This document shows, piece after piece, positions 12,814 through 22,340 of a stretch of DNA of 64,000 nt. Both the position numbers and the translations under genes were made by a program. How positions within the stretch are numbered: the first letter of the stretch is position 1; every line of letters begins with the position of its first letter. This DNA comes from Mycolicibacterium iranicum (GTDB taxonomy: Bacteria; Actinomycetota; Actinomycetes; Mycobacteriales; Mycobacteriaceae), in NCBI RefSeq assembly GCF_001650495.1, contig NZ_LWCS01000002.1:248001-312000 (forward strand). Direction: 5' to 3'. A model generated the notes under the pieces. The model worked only from the letters and a program-made list of their open reading frames with translations, was not told the origin of the DNA and ran no database searches.

Positions 12814-15800
12814 GGCGCGTCCACCCCGGGCGGCGGCGCGCCCGGAGATGTCCGACGCGGCGGTGGTGTCGCGGTCGTGGGGCATGGCGCTGGCCACCCT
12901 CGTCAGCAGGCTGACGGGGTTCGCACGCATCGTGCTGCTCGCCGCGATCCTCGGCGCGGCACTGTCGAGCGCATTCACCGTGGCCAACCAGCTGCCGAAC
13001 ATGATCGCCGCGCTGGTCCTCGAGGCGACGTTCACGGCGATCTTCGTGCCGGTGCTCGCCCGCGCCGAACGCGACGACCCGGACGGCGGAACCGCCTTCG
13101 TCCGCCGGCTCCTGACGCTGGCCACCACGCTGCTGCTGGTCGTCACGCTGATCTCGACGGTGGCCGCTCCGCTGCTCGTGGATCTGATGCTGGGACCCGA
13201 TCCGCTCGTCGACCGCGCACTGACGACCGCGTTCGCCTACCTGCTGCTGCCGCAGATCATCTTCTACGGGCTGTCCTCGGTATTCATGGCAATCCTGAAC
13301 ACCCGCAACATCTTCGGGCCACCGGCCTGGGCGCCGGTGGTCAACAACGTCGTCGCCATCCTCACGCTGGTGCTGTACGTCCTCGTCCCGGGCGAACTCT
13401 CACTCAACCCGGTCGAGATGGGCAATGCCAAGCTCCTGGTCCTCGGTGTCGGCACCACACTCGGCGTCGTCGCGCAGGCCACGGTGCTGTTCGTGGCGAT
13501 CCGGCGCGAACGGGTCAGCCTGCGGCCGCTGTGGGGTATCGACGACCGGCTGAAGAAGTTCGGGATGATGGCCGTGGCGATGGTGCTCTACGTGCTGATC
13601 AGTCAGGTCGGGTTCATCGTCGGCAATCAGGTAGCCAGCTCGGCTGCCGCATCGGGGCCGGCGATCTACAACTACACCTGGCTCATCCTGCAACTGCCCT
13701 TCGGCATCGTCGGCGTCACCGTCCTGACGGTGGTGATGCCGAGGCTCTCACGCAACGCCGCGGCCGAGAACGGCCCGGCCGTGCTGGCCGACCTCTCGCT
13801 GGCGACCCGCCTCACGATGGTCTCCCTGATTCCGCTGGTCGCGATGATGACGGTCGGCGGGCCCGCCATCGGCAGCGCGCTGTTCTCCTATGGAAACTTC
13901 GGCGCCGTCGACGCCGGATATCTCGGGATGGCCATCACCCTCTCGTCGTTCACCCTCATCCCGTATGCCCTGGTCTTGTTACAGCTGAGGGTGTTCTACG
14001 CCCGACAGGAACCGTGGACACCGATCGTGCTGATCGTCGTGATCACCGTGGTGAAGGTCGCCGCCTCGCTGGCAGCGCCACACCTGACCGACGATCCCGA
14101 ACTGGTCGCCGGCTACCTCGGTCTGGCCAACGGTCTCGGCTTCCTCGCCGGAGCCACCGTCGGCTATCTGCTGCTGCGGGCGCGGCTCGACCCGCCCGAC
14201 GGACGGCTCGTCGGCCACGACGTCGTCCGCACGATTTTGGTCACCATCACCGCGTCGCTGGCCGCGGGCCTCATTGCCCATAGCCTCGACCAGCTGATCG
14301 GCCTGGAGAACCTGACCGAGCACTGGGGGGCCGCCGGCTCGCTGCTGCGGCTGCTGGCACTCGGCCTGGTGATGGTGCCGATCATCGCCGCCGTGATGCT
14401 TGCTGCGAAGGTCCCTGACGCCCGGGCCGCGCTCGCCGCGGTGCGGCGGCGCCTCGGTAGCCGCGCACCGGTGGCGGCACCGCCGGTCCGGGCCATACCG
14501 CCTAGACCGCTCACGTACCCTGATCGGAGGCGACCATCGGCCGAGGTTGCCGACGACGGGAGGCGGAGAGGACCGGCGGTGAGCGACAAACCCACCAGCG
14601 ATTCTTCGCCTGCCTCCGATCCCGCCGCGACCACCAGGATCACCCGACAGTCGGCACCGGATTCGGCGGTTCGACCGGACGACTTCCAGCCCGACGTTCC
14701 CGACGAGGGCCGGCACACCCCCGCCGACGACTCCGCCACGTCAGCCATCCCCACGGCCATCCCGACTGTCCGGCCCGCGGCGGATTCCCCGCCGCGGCCG
14801 CCGTCGGACTACGGCGGTGACCCCACCCGCGAGACGCTCGCCTTCGATCCGCCGCGTGAGCCCGCGATCGAGACAGCGACCTCCGCCGAGGAACTCCAGC
14901 TGATCCCAGGCGCCACCGTCAGCGGGCGCTACCGCCTCCTGGTCTCCCACGGTGGACCTGCCAACCTCCAGTTCTGGCAGGCCCTGGACACGGCCCTCGA
15001 TCGTCAGGTTGCGCTGACGTTCGTCGACCCGGAGTCGACGATGCCTGCGCAGACGATCCAGGGGATCCTCGACCGCACGCAGCGGCTCAGCCGGATCGAC
15101 ATGCCCGGCGTGGCCAGGGTGCTCGATGTCGTGAAGACGGGGGGCGGCGGCCTCGTGGTCTCGGAGTGGATCCGCGGTGGATCCTTGGCCGAGGTCGCCG
15201 AGACCCATCCGTCGCCCATCGGGGGGGCCCGCGCCATCCAGTCGCTGGCCGCGGCGGCCGAGGTCGCCCACCGCAACGGCGTGGCACTCTCGATCGACCA
15301 CCCCAACCGGATCCGGGTCAGCATCGACGGCGACGTCGCCCTCGCGTTCCCCGCGACACTGCCCGACGCGTCCCCCGAAGACGACATCCGCGGTATCGGG
15401 GCCGCGCTCTACGCGCTGTTGATCAACAGGTGGCCGCTGCCCGAGACCGGTGACCCCAGCGGTCTCGCCCAGGCGGACCTCGACGCCGCCGGTCAGCCTG
15501 TCGAGCCCAAGTCGGTCGACCGCGACATCCCCTTCCAGATCTCGGCCGCCGCGGCACACGCAGTACAGGAGGGTGGCGGTATCCGCAGCGCCCCGACGCT
15601 GCTGAACCTGCTGCAGCAGGCCACCGCGATCGCGGACCGGACCGACCACATCGCACCCATCGACGATCCGGCCCCGGGACAGCGCGACGGCGACCCCCTG
15701 CCTGAGCCCGATGTCGATGCCGATGCCCGGCGACGAAAGGGCCTCATCATTGGCCTGACGGTTGCCGGCGTCATCGTCGTCGTCGCGGTGGTCCTGCTCG

Positions 15801-16360
15801 CGACAGTGCTCAGCCGGATCTTCGGCGATGTCGGCAACGGACTGGGAGGTGACGAGCTGGGCCTCAACGCTCCCTCGTCGTCGACGTCAGAGAGCCCGAC
15901 TGCGACTGGATCGGTGATCAAACCTGTTCGAGCTACGGTGTTTTCGCCCGAGGGTGAAGCCGACGCACCCGACCTCGCCCCGCTGGCGATCGACGGCGAC
16001 CCGACGACGGTGTGGCCGATCGACACCTATACCGACCCGGTGCCGTTCCCGAACTTCAAGAACGGTGTGGGCCTGATGCTGCAGCTGCCCGAACCGGCAA
16101 CCATCGGCTCGGTCACGATCAACCTCAACAGCACGGGTACGTCGGTGCAGATCCGTTCGTCGGACACCGCGACACCGTCGTCGCTCGAAGACACCACGGC
16201 GCTGACCGATCCGACCCCGCTGCGGCCGGGTTCCAACACCATCGACGTGCCGGACGCAGAGCCGACCTCCAATGTCCTGGTGTGGGTCACGACCCTCGGA
16301 CAGGTGAGTGGCGAGAGCCGCTCGGACATCGCCGAGATCACCCTCAACGCACGCTCCTGA
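12806..16360 (+). CDS. mviN: MviN/MurJ lipid II flippase fused to a pseudokinase and an external domain
   Basis: A 1184-aa polytopic protein. Residues about 15-550 form the MurJ core with about 14 helices (SRLTGFARIVLLAAILG, NQLPNMIAALVLEA), which flips lipid II for peptidoglycan synthesis. Residues about 704-945 resemble a Ser/Thr kinase fold, but the VAIK lysine is replaced (VALTFV) and HRD and DFG are missing, so it is a pseudokinase. A helix at about 979-1003 leads to an extracellular galactose-binding-like domain. In M. tuberculosis the PknB-phosphorylated pseudokinase recruits FhaA; pknB and fhaA are both in this window. It overlaps the upstream gene by 8 nt. Confidence 0.95.
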   Translation: MREARPPRAAARPEMSDAAVVSRSWGMALATLVSRLTGFARIVLLAAILGAALSSAFTVANQLPNMIAALVLEATFTAIFVPVLARAERDDPDGGTAFVRRLLTLATTLLLVVTLISTVAAPLLVDLMLGPDPLVDRALTTAFAYLLLPQIIFYGLSSVFMAILNTRNIFGPPAWAPVVNNVVAILTLVLYVLVPGELSLNPVEMGNAKLLVLGVGTTLGVVAQATVLFVAIRRERVSLRPLWGIDDRLKKFGMMAVAMVLYVLISQVGFIVGNQVASSAAASGPAIYNYTWLILQLPFGIVGVTVLTVVMPRLSRNAAAENGPAVLADLSLATRLTMVSLIPLVAMMTVGGPAIGSALFSYGNFGAVDAGYLGMAITLSSFTLIPYALVLLQLRVFYARQEPWTPIVLIVVITVVKVAASLAAPHLTDDPELVAGYLGLANGLGFLAGATVGYLLLRARLDPPDGRLVGHDVVRTILVTITASLAAGLIAHSLDQLIGLENLTEHWGAAGSLLRLLALGLVMVPIIAAVMLAAKVPDARAALAAVRRRLGSRAPVAAPPVRAIPPRPLTYPDRRRPSAEVADDGRRRGPAVSDKPTSDSSPASDPAATTRITRQSAPDSAVRPDDFQPDVPDEGRHTPADDSATSAIPTAIPTVRPAADSPPRPPSDYGGDPTRETLAFDPPREPAIETATSAEELQLIPGATVSGRYRLLVSHGGPANLQFWQALDTALDRQVALTFVDPESTMPAQTIQGILDRTQRLSRIDMPGVARVLDVVKTGGGGLVVSEWIRGGSLAEVAETHPSPIGGARAIQSLAAAAEVAHRNGVALSIDHPNRIRVSIDGDVALAFPATLPDASPEDDIRGIGAALYALLINRWPLPETGDPSGLAQADLDAAGQPVEPKSVDRDIPFQISAAAAHAVQEGGGIRSAPTLLNLLQQATAIADRTDHIAPIDDPAPGQRDGDPLPEPDVDADARRRKGLIIGLTVAGVIVVVAVVLLATVLSRIFGDVGNGLGGDELGLNAPSSSTSESPTATGSVIKPVRATVFSPEGEADAPDLAPLAIDGDPTTVWPIDTYTDPVPFPNFKNGVGLMLQLPEPATIGSVTINLNSTGTSVQIRSSDTATPSSLEDTTALTDPTPLRPGSNTIDVPDAEPTSNVLVWVTTLGQVSGESRSDIAEITLNARS

Positions 16361-16416
16361 ACGTCGCACCGAAACTGGTGTCCGAACCCCGCCCTGGTGC
16401 CGATTAGTGTTCGGCT

Positions 16417-16995
16417 GTGGGGATTTTCGGGGCGGATCCGCGGCCGGCGGGGCAGCCGCGCACAGACGCCGATCTGTTGACCGCACATGTCAACGGAGAC
16501 CGGTACGCCTTCGAGGAACTCTTCAACCGCCACCAGCGCCAGCTCTACCGCCTCGCGCAACTGACCAGTCGTGATCCTGACGACGCCGCCGACGCTCTGC
16601 AGGATGCGATGCTGGCGGCCCACCGCACCGCCCCACTGTTCCGGCACGACTCTGCGGTCAGCAGCTGGCTTTACCGCATCGTGGTCAACGCCTGCCTAGA
16701 TCGTCTGCGCCGCAACAAGACTCGCGCCTGGGATGCTCTCGACGACGAGCTGTGCGGCTCCGTGGACCCGACCGCGCGGCTGGAAACGACCATCCTGATC
16801 GAACGCGCACTGATGCGCCTGCCCGTCGAGCAGCGTGCCGCGGTCGTCGCAGTCGACATGCAGGGATTCTCCGTGGCCGAAACAGCTCGACTGCTCGGTG
16901 TCGCCGAGGGGACGGTGAAGTCGCGGTGTTCCCGCGCCAGGACGAAACTCGCCGCATCGCTGCACTGTCTGGCCACCGGCGCCGCCGCAGATTGA
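16417..16995 (+). CDS. sigM: ECF RNA polymerase sigma factor SigM
   Basis: A 192-aa extracytoplasmic-function sigma factor. Region 2 spans about residues 30-95 (FNRHQRQLYRLAQLTSRDPD, DALQDAMLAAHRTAPLF, SWLYRIVVNACLDRLRR). Region 4 spans about 130-180 (LPVEQRAAVVAVDMQGFSVA, then ETARLLGVAEGTVKSRCSRA, the helix-turn-helix). The start is GTG 16417; no strong Shine-Dalgarno is seen. The position between mviN and the anti-sigma gene and trxB identifies it as SigM (Rv3911 type), in mycobacteria a late-phase regulator that includes ESX-4-linked genes among its targets. Confidence 0.93.
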   Translation: MGIFGADPRPAGQPRTDADLLTAHVNGDRYAFEELFNRHQRQLYRLAQLTSRDPDDAADALQDAMLAAHRTAPLFRHDSAVSSWLYRIVVNACLDRLRRNKTRAWDALDDELCGSVDPTARLETTILIERALMRLPVEQRAAVVAVDMQGFSVAETARLLGVAEGTVKSRCSRARTKLAASLHCLATGAAAD

Positions 16996-17056
16996 GTCTG
17001 TCGATTAGCCTCGAGCGATCGAGCCCAGTGAAGAAGAAGACGACGACCCCGCCACG

Positions 17057-17623
17057 GTGATCCGCATCCGCCGTGAACTGTCGCAGTTGGGTGCCGGCAA
17101 CGCCGCCGAGGTCCCGCCCGCGGTCAGCGCGCGGGTCACCGCCGCCCTGCGGACGGCACCGAGCCCCGCCGCACATGGGCTCGCCCGGCCGCCCCTGAGC
17201 CGCGCACAAGGGGTGGGCCTGCTCGTCGGGCTCGGCGCCGCGGCGTTGGCGGCAGTCGTCGGGGCACTCGTGCTGGCCGACCGTTCGTCGCCCGCCTTTC
17301 CCCCGGGACCGACCGCCTCGCAGATCACGGTGTCGGCGCCGCCGTTTCCGCTTTCGGACGACGAACTTCGCGCCGCACTCGACACGCCGCCTGACCTCGG
17401 CGCGCTGCAGGATGCCCGACGGCGTGCTTCGTGCCTGGCCGGCCTCGGCTACGCGCCGGGGATCGACGTGCTCGGCGGTCGCCGACTCGACGTCTTCGGC
17501 CGGTCAGGTGTGCTGATGCTGCTCCCGGGGCAGACGCCCGGCGAGGTCGACGCCGTCGTCGTCGAGCCGGGGTGCAGCGCCGCGCACACCGCCGTGCTCG
17601 CCGACGTCTCGTTACGCCGGTGA
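17057..17623 (+). CDS. rsmA: Anti-sigma-M factor, short form lacking the N-terminal domain
   Basis: The 188-aa product aligns with the membrane and external parts of RsmA (Rv3912): a helix at about residues 54-75 (GLLVGLGAAALAAVVGALVL) and an external domain with two conserved Cys contexts (RASCLAGLGY and EPGCSAAHT). M. tuberculosis RsmA is 254 aa and carries about 60 extra N-terminal residues in the cytoplasm. Here the frame closes at a TAG at 17006, and no ATG, GTG or TTG lies between that stop and GTG 17057. Only a short acidic lead could be added even with a non-standard start. Whether it still binds SigM is uncertain. Confidence 0.8.
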   Translation: MIRIRRELSQLGAGNAAEVPPAVSARVTAALRTAPSPAAHGLARPPLSRAQGVGLLVGLGAAALAAVVGALVLADRSSPAFPPGPTASQITVSAPPFPLSDDELRAALDTPPDLGALQDARRRASCLAGLGYAPGIDVLGGRRLDVFGRSGVLMLLPGQTPGEVDAVVVEPGCSAAHTAVLADVSLRR

Positions 17624-17642
17624 TCACGCCCGGTGACGCAGC

Positions 17643-17669
17643 GGGAACACCCCGGCCTACCCTGTTGTT
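17643..17669 (+). promoter_or_regulatory. SigH-type promoter of trxB-trxC
   Basis: GGGAACA at 17643-17649 is followed by exactly 16 nt and TGTT at 17666-17669. This fits the mycobacterial SigH consensus GGGAAYA-N16-cGTT. It sits about 65 nt ahead of trxB. Heat and oxidative-stress control of the trxB2-trxC operon by SigH is established in M. tuberculosis. Confidence 0.7.
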
Positions 17670-17735
17670 TAGAGACTGCAGGTGTTTACCCAGCTGCGGT
17701 TCTGGAGAACTCTTGCCCCAGGCAGAAAGGTTCGC

Positions 17736-18731
17736 ATGACCTCCTCAGAGACCGTTCACGACCTCATCGTCATCGGATCCGGCCCCGCCGGTTACACGGC
17801 CGCCGTGTACGCCGCCCGCGCCCAGCTCAAGCCGCTGGTGTTCGAGGGCTCCCAGTTCGGCGGGGCACTGATGACCACCACCGAGGTCGAGAACTACCCC
17901 GGCTTCCGCAACGGCATCACCGGTCCCGAGCTGATGGACGAGATGCGCGAACAGGCGCTGCGCTTCGGCGCGGACCTGCGCATGGAAGATGTCGACTCCG
18001 TTGACCTCGCCGGCCCGGTGAAATCGGTCACGGTCGGCGACGAGACCTACCGGGCGCGTGCGGTGATCCTGGCGATGGGCGCTGCGGCCCGTCATCTGGG
18101 TGTGCCCGGTGAAGACGATCTGCTCGGCATGGGCGTCAGCACCTGTGCAACATGCGACGGCTTCTTCTTCCGCGATCAGGACATCGCCGTCGTCGGCGGT
18201 GGGGACTCCGCGATGGAGGAGGCGACGTTCCTGACCCGGTTCGCTCGCAGCGTCACACTGATCCACCGGCGCGAGGAGTTCCGTGCCTCGAAGATCATGC
18301 TGGAGCGCGCGCAGGAGAATGAGAAGATCACGATCCTGACCAACACCCAGGTGACCGGGATCGAGGGCGACCCGAAGGTGACCGGAATCAAGTTGCGCAA
18401 CAGCGTGACCGGCGAGGAATCCAACCTCGCGGTGACGGGCGTGTTCGTCGCGATCGGCCATGACCCCCGCTCGGAGCTTGTCCGTGGTCAGGTCGACCTG
18501 GACGACGAGGGATACGTCCAGGTCGTGGGTCGCACCAGCTACACATCGGTCGAAGGCGTCTTCGCCGCAGGCGATCTCGTCGATCACACCTACCGTCAGG
18601 CCATCACGGCAGCCGGAAGTGGTTGTGCCGCATCGATCGACGCCGAACGCTGGCTGGCCGACCATGCCGAGCCCGGCGAAAGAACTTCTACCACAACAGA
18701 TGACACAGACCTGATTGGAGCACAGCAGTGA
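17736..18731 (+). CDS. trxB: Thioredoxin-disulfide reductase
   Basis: A 331-aa FAD/NADPH enzyme that reduces thioredoxin. The FAD-binding [15 protein letters not shown] is at residues 14-28. The redox-active CATC is at 137-140 ([10 protein letters not shown]). The NADPH motif is [12 protein letters not shown], and the second FAD motif is [16 protein letters not shown]. The ATG at 17736 is chosen over the upstream start at 17682; GGCAGAAAGG precedes it. It corresponds to trxB2 (Rv3913). It is translationally coupled to trxC through a GTGA overlap. Confidence 0.97.
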   Translation: MTSSETVHDLIVIGSGPAGYTAAVYAARAQLKPLVFEGSQFGGALMTTTEVENYPGFRNGITGPELMDEMREQALRFGADLRMEDVDSVDLAGPVKSVTVGDETYRARAVILAMGAAARHLGVPGEDDLLGMGVSTCATCDGFFFRDQDIAVVGGGDSAMEEATFLTRFARSVTLIHRREEFRASKIMLERAQENEKITILTNTQVTGIEGDPKVTGIKLRNSVTGEESNLAVTGVFVAIGHDPRSELVRGQVDLDDEGYVQVVGRTSYTSVEGVFAAGDLVDHTYRQAITAAGSGCAASIDAERWLADHAEPGERTSTTTDDTDLIGAQQ

Positions 18732-19057
18732 GCGGAACCAGCACAAAGACGGTCACGGACGATTCGTTCTCCGACGACGTCCTGTCCAGCGGCACACCGG
18801 TTCTGGTGGACTTCTGGGCGACGTGGTGCGGGCCGTGCAAGATGGTCGCGCCGGTACTCGAGGAGATCGCTTCCGAGAAGGCCGGTTCGCTGACCGTCGC
18901 CAAGCTCGACGTCGACGAGAATCCCGCCACGGCGCGTGATTTTCAGGTGGTGTCGATCCCGACGATGATCCTGTTCAAAGACGGTCAGCCGGTGAAGCGA
19001 ATCGTCGGCGCGAAAGGCAAGGCTGCGCTGTTGCGTGAGCTCGCCGAGGTCATCTAG
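18728..19057 (+). CDS. trxC: Thioredoxin
   Basis: A 109-aa thioredoxin with the active site WCGPCK (Cys34/Cys37) in [20 protein letters not shown] and the cis-Pro loop [13 protein letters not shown]. It is reduced by the adjacent TrxB and donates electrons to cytoplasmic disulfide targets. The GTG start overlaps the trxB stop (GTGA). A strong terminator follows. Confidence 0.97.
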   Translation: MSGTSTKTVTDDSFSDDVLSSGTPVLVDFWATWCGPCKMVAPVLEEIASEKAGSLTVAKLDVDENPATARDFQVVSIPTMILFKDGQPVKRIVGAKGKAALLRELAEVI

Positions 19058-19060
19058 AGA

Positions 19061-19108
19061 CCCCAGATTTACCGTAAATAGTGGCGTGCTACGCCGCCTG
19101 GGTTTTTT
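19061..19108 (+). terminator. Rho-independent terminator after trxC
   Basis: CCCAG (19062-19066) pairs with CTGGG (19098-19102). An inner stem GGCGT/ACGCC lies at 19083-19095. Six T residues (19103-19108) follow directly, so this is a classic intrinsic terminator, rare in this genome. Confidence 0.8.
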
Positions 19109-19142
19109 CCGAATCCCCTGACGGTCTGAGACAATGCTGGCT

Positions 19143-20330
19143 ATGTCGAGTCTGCGTCGCGGTGACCGCGGTGGTGCGGTCGCCGAGATCCGGGCCGCAC
19201 TTGCCGCGCTCGGAATGCTCGGGGATCCCGACGAGGACCTGACCACCGGTAAGCATTTCGCGGCGGACATGTTCGACGACGACCTCGATCACGCCGTACG
19301 CGCGTTTCAGCAGCACCGTGGGCTTCTCGTGGACGGCATTGTCGGCGAGGCCACATATCGCGCGCTGAAGGAAGCCTCCTACCGGCTGGGGGCACGCACC
19401 CTCAACCACCAGTTCGGCGCACCGATGTACGGCGACGATGTGGCTACCTTGCAGGCACGCCTGCAGGACCTCGGGTTCTACACCGGTCTTGTCGACGGGC
19501 ACTTCGGTCTGCAGACGCACAACGCGCTGTCGTCCTACCAACGCGAATACGGCCTTTACCCAGACGGTATCTGCGGCCCAGAGACGTTGCGCTCCTTGTA
19601 CTTTCTCGGATCCCGTGTCACCGGAGGCTCTCCGCACGCCATCCGCGAGGAAGAACTTGTCCGCAGCAGCGGGCCCCGGCTCTCCGGCAAGCGAATCATC
19701 GTCGACCCGGGCCGCGGCGGCGCCGACCACGGTCTGATCATGAACGGACCGTCCGGACCGATCAGTGAAGCCGACATCCTGTGGGACTTGGCCAGTCGCC
19801 TCGAGGGACGGATGACGGCGATCGGGATCGAGACGTTCCTGTCGCGTCCGGTCAACGCGTCACCCACCGATGCCGAGCGGGCGACGACCGCCAACACCGT
19901 CGGCGCCGACATGATGATCAGTCTTCGGTGCGCCACCCAGCCCAGTCCGGCCGCCAACGGTGTGGCGTCCTTCTACTTCGGGAACTCGCACGGCTCCGTC
20001 TCGACCATCGGGCGTAATCTCGCGGACTTCATTCAACGAGAAGTTGTGGCGCGCACCGGTTTACGTGACTGCCGCGTGCACGGCCGCACGTGGGACCTCC
20101 TCCGGCTCACCCGCATGCCCACCGTCCAGGTCGACGTCGGTTACATCACCAATCCTGACGATCGCGCGACACTGGTGTCGCCGGAGTCGCGCGATGCGCT
20201 CGCCGAAGGCATCCTGGCAGCTGTCAAACGGCTGTATCTACTTGGCAAGAACGACCGTCCCACAGGGACTTTCACGTTCGCCGAACTCCTCGCGCACGAA
20301 CTCTCCGTGGAGCAGACCCGCCGCGGCTGA
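19143..20330 (+). CDS. cwlM: CwlM, regulatory N-acetylmuramoyl-L-alanine amidase homologue
   Basis: A 395-aa protein: two peptidoglycan-binding (PG_binding_1) domains at about residues 3-70 and 82-150, then an Amidase_3 domain at about 180-370. The first zinc-ligand motif, normally DPGHGG, reads DPGRGGADHG, so the His is lost, consistent with a regulatory rather than hydrolytic role. In mycobacteria PknB-phosphorylated CwlM activates MurA, the first step of peptidoglycan synthesis. ATG 19143 (MSSLRRGDRGG) is chosen; ATG 19134 is an alternative 3 codons upstream. Convergent with the next gene, 4 nt apart. Confidence 0.92.
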   Translation: MSSLRRGDRGGAVAEIRAALAALGMLGDPDEDLTTGKHFAADMFDDDLDHAVRAFQQHRGLLVDGIVGEATYRALKEASYRLGARTLNHQFGAPMYGDDVATLQARLQDLGFYTGLVDGHFGLQTHNALSSYQREYGLYPDGICGPETLRSLYFLGSRVTGGSPHAIREEELVRSSGPRLSGKRIIVDPGRGGADHGLIMNGPSGPISEADILWDLASRLEGRMTAIGIETFLSRPVNASPTDAERATTANTVGADMMISLRCATQPSPAANGVASFYFGNSHGSVSTIGRNLADFIQREVVARTGLRDCRVHGRTWDLLRLTRMPTVQVDVGYITNPDDRATLVSPESRDALAEGILAAVKRLYLLGKNDRPTGTFTFAELLAHELSVEQTRRG

Positions 20331-20334
20331 GGTC

Positions 20335-21084
20335 CTACAGGCAGGGGCTCGCCCCGGCGCCCACGGGCTCCGGCAGCTGCGCACTCTGCAAAAGTTGTTC
20401 CAGCGCCGCTTCGACGCCTGCCTTCCAGCCCAGCCCCTGCTCAAGTTCGAGCCGTAGGCGGGGAAAGTAGGTGTGGTGCGACACGACCACAAAGCCGGCG
20501 TCGGTCAACAGATCCGCGTCGAGCACACACTGCTCGACTGAACAGTCCCCCAGCGCCTCGACGACAGGGCGGACATCGGACGGCACCGATTCCAACCCGG
20601 GCAGTGTGCTTGCCTCCGCGGTTCGACCGAAAGCCTCCAGAGCTCGCACGCCTCGACGGACCAGGTCCGTCACGACGCCGGCGATGAGTGCGCGCGACAA
20701 ATCCTCGGTGCTCTGTCCCGATTCGACGCCCAACGTCGTCAACAGGACGGCATCTGCGCTGACGGGTCCGGTCGGAAACCGCCCGGCACGCGGTACCGAA
20801 CGCGGTGGCGCATAGAACGCGTAACCCAGGCACAGGTCGTCGTCGGTGTCGAGCGGGGGTGCCTCGTCTAGGCCAGTGGTGGGACATTCGATCGCGAGCT
20901 GGCCGCACGACCCCCACTCGAGCATGACCATCGACAGCCACGCTTCCTTCTCGAATTCGGGATCGGAGAGCTGGTCGCCCCCACCGATGATCCCGGGATC
21001 GACCTCCCAGTAAACACAGCGGCGCGCGTGCTTCGGGAGCTGCTCGAACGCTTCGAGCCGAAGGGGCGAGATACGTGCGGCCAC
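20335..21084 (-). CDS. Conserved protein of unknown function (Rv3916c type)
   Basis: A 249-aa protein beginning MAARISPLRLEAFEQLPKHA, with WEVDPG near residue 26 and a Cys in PTTGLDEAPPLDTDDDLCLG. The C-terminal third contains CVLDADLLTDAGF, VVSHHTYFPRLRLELEQGLG and WKAGVEAALEQLL. The pattern with an acidic start and a His-Pro-rich acceptor end suggests a GNAT-like acetyltransferase fold, but no clear acetyl-CoA motif is seen. The GTG at 21084 is preferred to the ATG at 21153. It has a conserved place between cwlM and parB in mycobacteria. Confidence 0.75.
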   Translation of the reverse strand: MAARISPLRLEAFEQLPKHARRCVYWEVDPGIIGGGDQLSDPEFEKEAWLSMVMLEWGSCGQLAIECPTTGLDEAPPLDTDDDLCLGYAFYAPPRSVPRAGRFPTGPVSADAVLLTTLGVESGQSTEDLSRALIAGVVTDLVRRGVRALEAFGRTAEASTLPGLESVPSDVRPVVEALGDCSVEQCVLDADLLTDAGFVVVSHHTYFPRLRLELEQGLGWKAGVEAALEQLLQSAQLPEPVGAGASPCL

Positions 21085-21301
21085 TAAACCCCCCGGTCTC
21101 TCCGCCGTTTCAGAACCGACAGCTGCCCTTCCAGGATAGAGCGCCGCCGCCACCGCGGCTCGATCCGCCCACCCGAACCGTCTCTGACTGCGCTCTCAAT
21201 CCAATTCACCTGGTGCAGAACGTAATTCCGCCACCTTGTCGGCGCGGCCGCAGAGCGGCGTGCCGGTGTGTCACAGTGACGTAATTCGCCGGTGTGACTG
21301 G

Positions 21302-22297
21302 TCATTGCTTGGACGCGTTCATCATCTCCACTATTCGCTGCAGATCGTCCACCGAGCCGAACTCGACGACAATCTTGCCTTTGCGCTTGCCCAAGCTGAC
21401 CGTCACCCGGGTGTCGAACGCGGTCGACAGCTGCTCGGCTACGTCCTGCAGCCCCGGCATCTGAATCGGCTTCCGCCGCGGCGCCGTAGACGGTGTTCCT
21501 CCGTTGCGGTTGGCCAGGGTGACTGCCTCTTCGGTGGCGCGGACCGACAATCCCTCCGCCACGATGCGCGCGGCGAGCTCCTCCTGGAGCTCCGGGCCAC
21601 CTTCCAGCGACAACAGTGCGCGCGCGTGCCCGGCGGACAGCACCCCCGCTGCGACCCGCCTCTGGACCGCGATCGGCAGGCGAAGCAGGCGGATCATATT
21701 GGTGATCAGCGGGCGTGACCGGCCGATGCGGGATGCCAGTTCCTCGTGGGTGACGTTGAACTCTTCGAGTAGCTGCTGATACGCCGCGGCCTCTTCCAAC
21801 GGGTTGAGCTGTGCGCGGTGGATGTTCTCGAGCAGCGCGTCGCGCAACATGCTGTCGTCGGTCGTCTCGCGAACGATCGCGGGAATCGTCGCCAACCCGG
21901 CTTCCTGCGCTGCGCGCCATCGCCGCTCCCCCATGACGAGCTGATAGCGCGGACTTCCCTCGTCGCCTGCGGTCGCCCGCACGACGATCGGCTGCATGAG
22001 GCCGAATTCCTTGATCGAGTGCACTAGCTCTGCAAGTGCTTCCTCATCGAACACCTGTCGAGGCTGCCGCGGGTTGGGGTCGATCTGCGACGGAGCAATC
22101 TCGCGGTACACCGCGCCAACCGGATTGGCATCCGCCGGCGTCGCGGGCGACGGGGCGCCGCCGAGCAGAACGTCGGCCGCGGCGCCACCCATCTTGGGGC
22201 CCAAGGTGGCGGGCTCGTCACCCTCGACCGGACCCGTCGGAATGAGGGATGCGAGTCCGCGGCCGAGGCCGCTGCGCTTGCCAGCCTGCTTGCTCAT
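21302..22297 (-). CDS. parB: Chromosome-partitioning protein ParB
   Basis: A 331-aa ParB/Spo0J CTPase clamp that loads at parS and spreads. The N-terminal ParA-interacting motif is [11 protein letters not shown]. The nuclease-like/CTP domain holds QPIVVRA and [13 protein letters not shown] (GERR motif). The helix-turn-helix is in [10 protein letters not shown]-like [21 protein letters not shown] dimerisation domain is at the C-terminus ([18 protein letters not shown]). The ATG at 22297 is preceded by GGAGAACGG and is preferred to the ATG at 22375. It lies 43 nt downstream of parA in the same operon. Confidence 0.96.
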   Translation of the reverse strand: MSKQAGKRSGLGRGLASLIPTGPVEGDEPATLGPKMGGAAADVLLGGAPSPATPADANPVGAVYREIAPSQIDPNPRQPRQVFDEEALAELVHSIKEFGLMQPIVVRATAGDEGSPRYQLVMGERRWRAAQEAGLATIPAIVRETTDDSMLRDALLENIHRAQLNPLEEAAAYQQLLEEFNVTHEELASRIGRSRPLITNMIRLLRLPIAVQRRVAAGVLSAGHARALLSLEGGPELQEELAARIVAEGLSVRATEEAVTLANRNGGTPSTAPRRKPIQMPGLQDVAEQLSTAFDTRVTVSLGKRKGKIVVEFGSVDDLQRIVEMMNASKQ

Positions 22298-22340
22298 CAA
22301 TCCCGTTCTCCTTCGCCCAGTGCCCATAGTGCTCGGTTTC

